Of a DNA stretch of 64,000 bases, positions 35,191 to 44,572 are shown piece after piece (position 1 is the first letter of the stretch; each line of letters begins with the position of its first letter). Position numbers and translations under genes: made by a program. The stretch spans positions 323,648,654 to 323,712,653 of the forward strand of contig JASDDO010000004.1 of assembly GCA_030015575.1 (NCBI GenBank), given 5' to 3'. The DNA is from Agapanthus africanus (lineage: Eukaryota; Streptophyta; Magnoliopsida; Asparagales; Amaryllidaceae). The notes under the pieces are model-generated. The model was not told the origin of the DNA. It did not search any database and was given only the letters and a program-made list of their open reading frames with translations.

Positions 35191-35261
35191 AATCTGAAGC
35201 GTTGCTTCAAAATTTTAATTTTTGAAATTCAAACAGAGCCTTGCTCTGATTGGGGGAAACA

Positions 35262-35275
35262 AATGCCCCCCCACC
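35262..35275 (-). promoter_or_regulatory. Element E polypurine tract
   Basis: On the minus strand GGTGGGGGGGCATT lies directly before TGTTTCCCC of the 3' LTR, the same form as in D. Confidence 0.85.
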
Positions 35276-35313
35276 GTTGCGCTCACGTGGCGCGCACGTG
35301 AGTGCGACGGTGG
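35271..35313 (-). promoter_or_regulatory. Long hairpin running into the polypurine tract of E
   Basis: Plus-strand arms are CCACCGTTGCGCTCACGTG (35271-35289) and CACGTGAGTGCGACGGTGG (35295-35313), 19 bp with two mismatches and a 5-nt loop. The position relative to the purine tract equals that in D, but the sequence is unrelated. Confidence 0.8.
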
Positions 35314-35363
35314 CAAGATCCCAACCGTTGGATCAATGGGTGATCTGAAAGGGCGCAGGCGCC

Positions 35364-35370
35364 TATAAAT
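35364..35370 (+). promoter_or_regulatory. TATA box of the antisense PMD gene
   Basis: CCTATAAATAGGACC lies on the strand of the PMD gene, 800 bp before its ATG and just inside the element next to the polypurine tract. Transcription would start near 35395. It resembles the TATA context of the LTR of D (CTCCTATAAATAGGAG). Confidence 0.65.
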
Positions 35371-35510
35371 AGGACCCTTGGTCCTTGGTAATTTTTTTAC
35401 CATTTTCAAGAATCTTGATTTTCAGAGCCTTGCTCTTGCTTAAGAATTTTATAGCCTTGCTCTTGCTTTTTCCCAAGAACTCTAGAGTTCAGAATTTAAA
35501 ACCATCTTAG

Positions 35511-36158
35511 GTATAATAAAATTAAATTAAATTAAATTAAAGTTGATTAATAGAGCCTTGCTCTCATAGATCTTTGATCTAAAAAAGAAACCCCCCTTGG
35601 GGTTTTATTAACAGAGCCTTGCTCTTAAAAGTTCATAGATTTACAGAGATCTTGTTCATGGGTTTTAACCCATGAACAGAGCTTTGCTCATGGATCAAAT
35701 GTAGATTTTTTTTTATCTGAAAATGAAGAACTCCTAAAAGTTTTCATGGATCTTTAAGATCCCAAATTTTTTTAATCTTCAGGAGTTAAAATTTCTTTTT
35801 GATGGATTTTTCCATCATTATTATAGAGCTAGGCTCTTTTCAAGGAAATTTTATTCCCTTGAGACCAGAGTTTGACAAATGTCACTCTGTGACAGAGCTT
35901 TTCTCTAAAAGAGGAGATTTTCTCCTTGTCTTTAGGGATTTCCCATCAATGAGAATATTCTCTTGGGGATCTTTTCATTAGTTGACAGTCTCACTCAATG
36001 ATGGGGCTGTCTTGTTAACTGATGCATTGTCATCCAGATTTTGTGGGTCCCCATTTGGTCCCCTATCCACTTCATTGCAGTGTGGTGTAAAAAATTTTTT
36101 AAAAATGTTGAGCGTTGGAATTACAGCACAGACGGCTAATTTTTTTGTTCCTCCGCAG
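35511..36158 (+). other. Probable 5' UTR intron of the PMD gene
   Basis: The acceptor is strong: TTTTTTTGTTCCTCCGCAG ending at 36158, 5 nt before the ATG. The donor TTAG/GTATAATA at 35511 is a guess. The stretch is full of AGAGCCTTGCTCT-type palindromes. The short frames at 35799 and 35982 are not supported. Confidence 0.5.
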
Positions 36159-36388
36159 GAAACATGTCTGCTAATCTGTCCTTCCCGTTTATTCGCTCGG
36201 AGGGAGGGTTTCCCCAGGCTCCGGTGGATCGAGTGGTGTTCGCTCTCATAAAGGATCATGACCCCGAGCACAAGAGCCTTCACTTGTAGGGTAGGTGGTA
36301 CAATGAGATCATCCAGGGTCACTGCAGTTTCAGTTCCGCCACGCCGTCTGAGCCCATAACTTCAATCCCCTATGCGGACGAACCCCCT

Positions 36389-38489
36389 GTGAAGTATGCC
36401 GTGGAGGTTAAAAATTGGAACTCGGATGACCTCCTCCAACCCGCAATTGGTGCTATTCCCGTGCAGCAGCCGCCAGCAATAGATATTTTAGGGAGGCGAA
36501 TCTGTCAGGGTGAAGCACGCCCTTGGGGACAGGCCTACAATATTGGATTGGTGCCGCGACCGCCCGCCGGATACTTGCAGTGGGCCCGGTACATCTTATC
36601 GGCGAAAAGGACTCATCTAACGAAGATTGGATTATATTCGGCCATCTACGTCTCGCTCTTCGAGTATCCCTCTCCTCCAACGTGGTGGATCAAGGTCTTT
36701 ATCGAACAATGGAATATCCCCACCCACACCTTCCTGATGACGGACAGGGAGGTCTCTATCTCCTTGGAGGAGTTTGCTGAAGTCTCGGGTCTGCTGATGA
36801 GGGGGGAGCATTACGAGGAGCTGCTTCCTCCCGATGAATACGTCTTTGCCACCAAGCCACTGGTGTTTGATTTGACCCCGGAGAACGCTATTCAGCACCA
36901 GTTCCCGGGCTTGGTGAAGGTGTTGGAGATTTATGAAGGGTTTTATCTGGAATCAGGTGTTCGGGGCGTCAGTTTCGCAGATTTTATTGCCCGCTTCATT
37001 CGACCGGAGTTCCTATCAGAGCGAAGCGAGAAGTTCGCCCAGCTCAATGACCCTTTTGGCTTTGGCTTGGACCGCCGACCCATATCAGAGAATGATCACA
37101 TGGACTTTTATCTCCCCGGCGCCGCCGTCGTCCCTTTCTCAGAAATTGCCGTCCCGGGCATGGATGAAGAGACCATTTTTGTAGGGTTCCTAGGCTTGTG
37201 GTTGTGCAGCTTTGCACTCCCAATGCACCCGTGCCATATGCGGCCATCTGTCTTCTACCCAGCGCATCGGATGGTGGCTGGTTTGCAGTTGTCAGTAGGG
37301 ATTGCCGGGCTGGCTTATCTTTATAATGGACTTAGCGTAGCGGCGGATGCTAGTGAGCCTGGGGTGCAGCCCGCTAACTTCCCGATGCATTACTTCACCT
37401 CCTGGATGGAAATGCACGTGCACGGGGTGTTCGGCGCCCATAAGATCCCTCCTTTTTTTGAGAAATGCAGACTCCCCAGAGTCATACGGTTGGTCGGTGC
37501 TTCGATCGTAGTTGCACCTCCGCGGGAGGCTAGGGGGCTACTCCTTCGTCCACATCTGGTCGGAGCGAAGGTTTCCTTCTTGGATAAGGTCATAACAATA
37601 GGCTCAGAGACCACCAAGTCGATAGTGTCGCTGCGCGATGATTTTAAAGACGGGGCTTCCATATTGAAGGCTCGGGAAATCCTCCATCTCTACTCCATTC
37701 GGCCGGGCTACTTGGTGTTTAGGCAGAATGAGACGGCGCTCCTCATGAGGTATAACCCTCACCGGTTCGCTCAGCAATCGAGCTATAACCAGGGGATCCC
37801 GATGGAAGCTTTCTTGGAAAGGCCCGTGGTTAGCCGAGAAGGGATAAGGGATGCAATGCACCATTTTATGCGGCTTAACACGGGTTCCTATTTCTTTATC
37901 AGCCAGCCGAGCTGCGTCCCCAAAGTCCTTAATGCGTACGTGGCCTGGTACGCGCACGCAATGGGTCCAGTTATCCAAATGGAAAAGCGAATGCTGGTTG
38001 ACCGTAAGGGTGCGCCTCCCGGCGGCGATCGTAAGGCTCCCCTGAAGCCGAGGATCCCGGTCACTCCTCCATTAAAAGGTGTTGGAGTTGGACCTCCGCG
38101 TATGTTGAGCCCTCCGCGCGGATTGCCGCTTTGCAATACTGTGGATGTGCCACCAGCTCCCCGTGCTCCAGTGGAGGCGGTAAACGTGGTATCGCCGGAG
38201 TCCGGCGCCGGCGCGGATATCGGGACCCGCCGCCCCAAGGTGTCTGCCAAGCGCAAATCAATTCCGGGTGCATCCAGAGCTGGCGGACAAAAGAAGAAGA
38301 AATCGCTCCTCTCCCTCGACGCGATCCTCGGTTTAGAGCCTGAGGCCCCTCTTACCGAAGGAATAAGTGAGTATGGTAGCAATAAGGGCTTCTCGGTAGA
38401 CCCCGCAGACACCGATTTGTCGGCCGCTATTGCAGCTTCTGAGCGATCAGCGAGGCTCGAAGCGATGTTGAGTAAACTCGCTGAGTCAG
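36389..38489 (+). CDS. PMD gene exon 1, intact part with the plant mobile domain
   Basis: About 700 uninterrupted codons, the longest open frame in the window, continuing the frame from ATG 36164 after the TAG at 36287. The Met at 36389 is internal. Recognisable PMD features are YSAIYVSLFEYPSP and TWWIKVFIEQWNIPTHTF near residues 83-115, ISLEEFAEVSGLLMRG (about 124-139), then a long globular part rich in Trp and aromatic residues to about residue 545. The rest is Pro/Gly-rich low complexity with a Lys/Arg cluster near 630-660. If exon 1 were read past the donor at 38490 it would stop within four codons (TAG 38498-38500). A gene with this length, codon pattern and intron signals is clearly host-like rather than retroviral; it could also be called an additional ORF of the Tat lineage. 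Confidence 0.85.
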
Positions 38490-40251
38490 GTAACCATTAG
38501 TTGTTTTCTTCGTCATTTTATCGCATTTTTTATTTTTATTTTTGACTAATGCTTTCTCCTTTTTTAAACAGGGGTCACTACCGAAGAAGCCATCGCTGCT
38601 TCTTTGAAAACCTTCCAGGAGGAAGAGAATAAGCGCGCTCTAATGGGCGTTGGTACGTATCGCTTTATCAGAAATTTTTGTCTTCTTTTCTGATGGCCAA
38701 TCTAACCTTCTTCCTTTGTTTCTTTGCAGGGGCTGCGCCAGCTGATGTAGGGACTATCCCTGGATCCTCTACTGAAGTCCCAGCTTCTTCGGGGCTGCCG
38801 CGGGAGCCTCAACTTGACAAAACGACGAGAGATGCCTTGAAAATTTTGGAGGATCCCTGTTCACGGACGAAGATGCCTCAATGAAAGAGGCTCTGGTGAG
38901 GTCTGTCTCAACGGCTCGGGAGGAGAGGAAGCGGCTGAGGCGCGAGGCGAAGGCGCGCAGGGCTGCTTTGGCCATGGGAGCGGGCCCAAGCACCATTATT
39001 CTCTCTGCTTCTCCTTCTGAAAAGCTCCCGGCCGGTCTATCTACCGCACGACGACAGGTAGCGTGTGCGGTTCGGGAGGCTAATGATAAGTCCACTTCAG
39101 GTAATATTTCTTTCAGAATCTTGTTGTAAGAATTATAAAGCTGTCGGTTCTTATATATTCTATCCTGCAGGGCCAAGTCCGACCGAGGGGGAGGTGGAGA
39201 CCGTCAAACTCAAGGAAATAGAGGAGGAGGCACCGGTCGAACCCGAGCCGACGGTGGGCAACGTCGCCAGGGTTACTGAGCCTGAGTTGGGGGCTGGGGG
39301 AGCCGCACCCAAAGAGGTCGTTGATGCCGAGCCTGAGGTGATGGCAAATGAGATGATCACTATTACTGAGCCTGGGGTGGCGGCGGACGAGGCGCTTAAG
39401 ACCGGCGACCTCATGGTGGCGGCGGATGAGACGACGGCGACCGCCGAGCCCGAAGAAGTAGCGGGTGAGATGGGCACGACTCTTGGGGAAGAGCCAGCCG
39501 CTCTTTCTCAAGAGTCCGACAATGCTCCGATTATTGCCCTCCCCGTCTACGGTCTTCCGCCGTCTCCCAGACGCGCAAGCACGACGACAGCCCCCATTGA
39601 GTCGGGTGATGAGGCCACGGGCGGTGGCCTCATGTCGATGGAGGAGGGAGATGCCTCTGCTTCGGCCAGCGGCTCATCAGGTAAATCTCGAGTTATAGTC
39701 CCCCTTTTTTTATCTTGCAACCGCTTCTGACAAGTTTGTCCTTGTTTTTAACGCAGGTGCGGCTAGTGCCGATGCTCCATTGCTCGAGAGAGCGCCGTCA
39801 ACTACTGCCTTGGCGGTGGTCACCTCTCAGCCCTCTCTTATACCCTCGAAGATGTTGGAAGGTATGGATTTGCAACCTATTAATTTCGTCTTTTAGCCGC
39901 ATAATTTATGTACTAAAGTCGTACTGTTGTGTCTTTTCAGGAGTGCTTTTTGATCATCTTTATCAAGTGTTGCTCCCACACTTCCCCTTCCCATCCGAAC
40001 TTGCTTCTTCCTCCAATGGTACTGGTGAGTATAGTTTCCAACTGATGTCTTTCTCTTTTTAGTACTGGAATTATTTCTAATTTTCCCTTGTCCTGATTGC
40101 AGTGCTATAAATCGAAGGAGGAGACGAAAGATCGGTCGCGCTACCGGCCCTTCCGGCCTTGCCACCTGCTGTAGCTGGTATAGTAGACTATCTCATCAAT
40201 GACTTTTTCATATTTCTTAAACTGTTATCTGATCGTATCTTGTTTTTTCAG
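38490..40251 (+). other. Seven phase-1 introns of the PMD gene
   Basis: Introns: 38490-38571 (82 bp), 38653-38729 (77), 39101-39170 (70), 39681-39756 (76), 39862-39940 (79), 40025-40102 (78), 40178-40251 (74). All have GT-AG ends and T-rich 3' ends; several have CTAAT/CTAAA-like branch sites (for example GACTAATGC at 38544). Each splits a codon after its first base, a Gly codon in most cases. Internal exons 2, 4, 5, 6 and 7 are exact multiples of 3 (81, 510, 105, 84, 75). Confidence 0.85.
39171..39680 (+). CDS. PMD gene exon 4, acidic low-complexity segment
   Basis: Open over all 170 codons. The product is rich in Glu, Ala, Thr and Gly with loose repeats of the type TEPE/TEPGVAADE/TAEPEEVAGE, ending in a Ser/Ala-rich stretch. 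No domain is recognised; it is probably disordered. It is bounded by clear splice sites (acceptor TATCCTGCAG/GG, donor TCATCAG/GTAAAT). Confidence 0.65.
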
Positions 40252-40961
40252 CCGTCGTTCCGGTCTCAGCGCCCTTCGAGCCTCGTGTTACAATGCCGGC
40301 GGGCCCTTTCCTGAGACGTCCGTCCTCGAAAGGCGCCGCGAATAGTCTGCGCAAGTTGAGCGACTATATCGAGGAGCTCGACGTCGAGACTCCTACGTCT
40401 GCTACGGATTTCGCTACGTCGGTTAACCCGATGCTGGTGATACTCGTAAATTTCCATGACGAGGGCATCATCGCGTCTTGGGTTAACCATTGCAGGGAGA
40501 TTGAGGCTCGCCTGCATCAGCTGGAGTCGATGCGTCCCGCTCCTGAGACCTTAGCCGTGAGTACTCAACGGGCAGTGTGGATTGAGCAAAGCGCTTCTTA
40601 CTTCCGCTATCTCGAACAAGAAGTTACTTCAAGGCGTAAGGAGCGCGGCGAGACTTCGAGCAAATCTGCCCAACTGCTTGCTCGGGTGGAGGCGAACGCT
40701 GCATGGCTGAAGGTTATCTTTGAAGGCCTTCTACAATGCCTCTCCGAAGGGTTAACACTGAGGCAACAGCTTGACATTGTCGAGCGAGATGCACCTAATC
40801 AGGAGGCAGCCCAGCAGGCAGCTGAGGAGCAACTCTCATCCTACTTGCAGCAGCGGGCCCAGGTGGAAGCGGAAGTGGCCGCGGCAGCCACTCAGGAGGA
40901 GGCGCTGAAGGAAGTGCGAGAGCAGCTCGCGGATTTGTTAAAGACACTTCCTTTCCAATAG
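40252..40961 (+). CDS. PMD gene last exon, coiled-coil C-terminus
   Basis: About 236 open codons from the acceptor TTTTTTCAG to TAG 40959-40961. It starts AVVPVSAPFEPRV, passes a basic SKGAANSLRKL stretch, and is then helical with heptad-like Leu/Ala spacing and Glu/Gln richness (LDIVERDAPNQEAAQQ, EVREQLADLL), so a coiled coil is expected. It could mediate oligomerisation. Poly(A) signals follow at once. Confidence 0.75.
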
Positions 40962-40988
40962 CTACTTTTTGTATTATCTGTACTTGTA

Positions 40989-41058
40989 AATAAAAATGTA
41001 TATATATTTTTATTCTTTAACACAATGTATCTTGTACTCAATCAAGTTTATGAATAAA
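40989..41058 (+). terminator. Poly(A) signals of the PMD gene
   Basis: AATAAA at 40989-40994 and again at 41053-41058, with TGTA-rich DNA between, 28 and 92 nt after the stop codon. This fits a plant 3' end on the plus strand. Confidence 0.7.
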
Positions 41059-44000
41059 AGATACACATTCTTTGTAATGTCTTGTGTCATTTCTCCGCCT
41101 TTTTCTTTCTTTTATTATCAGCATACTACCTTAGTAAACATGGTTGACAGATAATCGAGCGAGCATCTTGGTTTCCTCAAGAAATAGCGATGGTTTAGGC
41201 CGCAGGTTTAGATCTGTTGCCTAAGACTTTTCAACTTTATGAGCCGTGGGGGTCTCATAAAGACTTTTCTCCCTACGGATCGAGAGGATCTCATACGTGT
41301 ATTTTCTCCCTAGGAATCGTGAGGATTCCTAAGTGCATTTTCTCTTATAAGTCGTAAGGATCTTATAAGAGAATTTTCCCTCTTACGAGTCGAAAGGACC
41401 CGTAAGCGGTTGTTTCCCTCCTTGTCGAGATTCGAGTTTGGAGAGTGAGACCCGTGGATAGTATGCAAGAGACCGTTTTGGGCCAACTTGCAGGGTCCCG
41501 GTGCTTAGGAAACAGGCTTCTTTTATGCCTACTGACTAAGGCTTTATCTCACGAGTCGAGCCGCATCGAGGATTTCTTGCAAAGACATCAATTTCTTCAC
41601 AAGTCGAGACGAATCGAGCATTTCTCGCAAGAACATCCTAACGTCACAGTTAACCTCTGCTCTTTACGACAGAAGTCCGTTAGGGTCTGTGGTACTTAGG
41701 GTTTTGGCCGTCATACCGTCGCATAAGCTGATATATTCCTCGATAGACAATCGTGCTGTTCGAGTAGCACTGCGACTGCCGTGTCTCTGATCCCTTCGGG
41801 GGCTGGACAAGACGTCTTCAAGCAATCCTCCTTGGTAGTTTGACCGTCGGAAGAGCAAGCGTTAGTAATTTGCCATGCCGCTTTTTAGTTGAGGTTAGGC
41901 TCATTTTGGTGAGCCCCGATGAGTCATATCCACTTCGCACTAGTGTGAGATGATCTCCGATAGTCTTTCAGGTTTTATGTGAGTTGCCGTCAAGACCCTG
42001 AAGCTGGGAATTTGGCCTTTGCTTCGTTTGCTGGCATCTCGTCTGTTGTATCGAGACGAATGTCGCGGTGGGAACTAAGGATTTTGCCGTGGCTCCATTT
42101 GTTTGATTGTCGCGTCTGAACCCTGTTGGAGGAAGAACGCTGGAGTGACATCTCGTCTGCTGTATCGAGACGAATGTCGTAGTTGTTTCTAGGTTGCTGG
42201 TGAACCGTCGTGGTTTGGAACTAGGGATTTTGCCGTGGCTCCACTTGTTTGATGATGTTGCGTCTGCACCCTGCTGGAGGAAGAACGCTGGGGTGACATC
42301 TCATCTGCTGTATCGAGACTAATGTCGAGGTGGTGACCACTCCGCGCTAGTGTGGGATGATCTCCGATGGTCTTTCAGGTTTTATATGAGTTGCCTTCAA
42401 GACCATGAAGCTAGGAATTTGGCCTTCGCTTCATTTGCTTTGGCGCGTCCGAATCCTGTTGGAGGAAGGGCGCTGTAGTGGCATCTCGTTCGCTGTATCG
42501 AGACGAACGTCGAGGTGGTGACCGCTCCACGCTGGTGTGGGATGATCTCCGATGGTCTTTCAGGTTTTATATGAGTTGCCTTCAAGATCCTGAAGCTAGG
42601 AATTTGGCCTTCGCTTCGTTTGCTTTGGCACGTCCGAATCCTGTTGGAGGAAGGGCGCTGTAGTGGCATCTCGTTCGCTGTATCGAGACGAACGTCGAGG
42701 TGGTGACCGCTCCGCGCTGGTGTGGGATGATCTCCGACAGTCTTTCAGGTTTTATATAAGTTACCGTCAAGACCTTGAAGCTAGGAATTTTTCCTTTTCT
42801 TCGTTTGGCGGCATTGCATCTGCTGTATCGAGACGAGCGTCGCAGTTGTCTCTAGGTTGTTGGTGAACCGTCGAGACTTGGCTCTCTTTCGGATAGAGCC
42901 TGGTGGGAAGGTATGGTTCCCTTTTTGTTTGTACCCCTGGATTGTATACAGGGATCGATATAATCTCATCTGTAGGGCCAAAGTTTTATCATTTTTTTTG
43001 TTTTATTTCCGCGATGCTCTATCATTTCAGCTTTTATATCGCGAAGGTCGCAATTGCCCAATTATTTCGGCTATCTTTCGCGGTGCCCAATCATTTCGGC
43101 TATTTATTTTATTTTCACTCGCTGCTTTTTATTGCGAGTTGCCCAATCATTTCGGCTATTTTTTATGCATACGTTTTTACTTGCTGCTTTTTATTGCAAG
43201 TTGCCCTATCATTTCGGCTATTTCGTATGCATGTGCGGCCTACCGGCTTTTCACCGTAAACCTGAAATTAGACACCGATTTCGGCATCAACACTGCTACA
43301 ACTGGGATATTTCCAGGAGCGAATCATCATTTGCCTCCGTCGATGTTGAACAAAGGTGGCTTAGCGAACAGGGTTAAGGTCCTGTCGACTAAAGCTTTTA
43401 ACTTCATGAGCCGTAAGGGTCTCACAAAGGTATTTCTCCCAACAACTCGTGAGGATCTTGTAGGTGTATTTTCTCCTTAGGAATCGTGAGGATTCCTAAG
43501 TGTATGTTCCTCTGTAAGTTGTAAGGATCCTACAAGAGAGATTTCTCCTTGTAAGTCGAGAGGACTTATAAGGGTTGTTCATCATGCGCACATATCCCCA
43601 ATCACGGATGAAATTTGGTTAGGGAAATGTTTATTCGCGCCCGTGGATTGTATACAAGGGTCAGTATTGAACCACTTGTAGGGCAGTATCGAAGGTTGTG
43701 GGGGGTTTGCTTAAGAACAGGTTTAGGTTTCTGTAACTTAAGACTTTCAAATCTTATGAGCCGTGAGGGTCCCATAAGAGAGTTCTCCCTACGAGTCGTG
43801 AGGATCTCGCAAGTGTATTTTCTCCTTAGGAATCGTAGGGATCCCTAAGTGTGTTGCTCCTTTGTGAGTCGTAAGGATCTCACGCGGGTGATTTCTCCTT
43901 ACAAGGTCGAGGGGACCCTGTAAGTGTCTTTTAACGAGGTTGTACCCTTTCGGGTTTTCACAAACACTCGCCGGTAGTCCTGCTGTTTTTACTCACGGAG

Positions 44001-44389
44001 CCCTCTCGGGTTTTCATCCGTGCTCATTTTGCTTATGGACATACCGTTTTTTTTATTCTTTTTATTTTCTTCTTTTTTTACGAGGTCGCGCCCTTTCGGG
44101 TTTTCACGAACACTCGCCGGTAGCCCTGCTATTTTTACTCACGGAGCCCTTTCGGGTTTTCATCCGTGCCCTTTTTGGTTATGGACATACCGTTTTTATA
44201 TATATTTTTATTTTTATATATTTTTTTTCTTGTATTGATCTCGTCAGCCTGAAGATGTTGCGGTATTAGTTTAAGGACGTTTCGGTCCGTCATTAGTTTA
44301 AGGACGTTTCGGTCCGCCGTTAGTTTAAGGACGTTGCGGTCCGTTATCGCCATATTCGAGGAGAATCTCTAGTTTACTGACTTTTCGGT
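41059..44389 (-). other. Element E untranslated interior: hairpin arrays and 185-bp repeats
   Basis: No pol. Reading with the element (minus): AAACCCGAAAGGGC repeats (44160-43940), hairpin arrays (43930-43750 and 43580-43400), CCGAAATGATTGGGCAA units (43240-42990), three or more 185-bp repeats (42850-42290) and further fragments to 41940, a spacer shared with D (41900-41460), and a last hairpin array (41410-41215). The order equals that in D, but the 137-bp array is missing or reduced. Confidence 0.8.
42290..42850 (-). repeat. 185-bp tandem repeats in element E
   Basis: CTCCGATGGTCTTTCAGG or a close variant occurs at 42361, 42546 and 42731, period 185. Units share GTCTCGATACAGC-type cores with the satellite of D. 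The open frames of 60-90 codons here are repeat readings, not genes. Confidence 0.85.
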
Positions 44390-44572
44390 CTATGGGGTTT
44401 TCTCTATGACCGAGCATGATGCCCCTGGCGTATCCATCTTTCTCGGAGCGTGCGGTTGTGGCGGGTTCACCTTCCAGTTTTCGGAGATGACGAACTTGCC
44501 CTGTTGGTATTGGTCTTCGACCCAGTTTTTGAAGACGTAGCAATCCTCGATTATGTGACCTACTGTTTGGTG

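Larger units (their letters stand above)
32089..35261 (-). repeat. Element E 3' LTR (left copy)
   Basis: Same length as the right copy. By eye about 5% of positions differ over the first 220 bp. It contains four 318-bp tandem repeats and a GCGC/ACGTGTC-rich U3 (about 34130-35190). The frames at 34842-35301 come from this GC-rich repeat and are not genes. Confidence 0.95.
36159..40961 (+). pseudogene. Plant mobile domain (PMD) gene, eight coding exons, antisense within element E
   Basis: PMD (aminotransferase-like, PF10536) proteins include host MAIN/MAIL proteins and copies carried by transposons; the biochemical role of the transposon copies is unknown. Start ATG 36164 (MSANLSFPFIRSEGGF). 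Coding exons: 36164-38489, 38572-38652, 38730-39100, 39171-39680, 39757-39861, 39941-40024, 40103-40177, 40252-40961, about 1420 residues. Exon 1 holds the PMD, then a Pro-rich tail with the basic stretch RRPKVSAKRKS and QKKKKS, likely nuclear. Exon 4 is acidic, Glu/Ala/Thr-rich. The last exon is a coiled coil. Every intron is 70-82 bp, GT-AG and phase 1. Lesions: TAG 36287-36289, a 1-nt loss near 38850 in exon 3 (371 nt), TAA 40108-40110 in exon 7. It lies tail-to-tail with gag of E, so its mRNA would be complementary to the element's genomic RNA. Confidence 0.85.

Noticed and set aside
34842-35301. Frames rich in Arg/Ala/Thr in LTR E (and 51062-51383)
   Set aside because: Come from GCGC/ACACGTG repeats in U3.
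36453-38412. Minus-strand and other-frame open stretches of 60-174 codons across the PMD exon
   Set aside because: Shadows of the long plus-strand exon.
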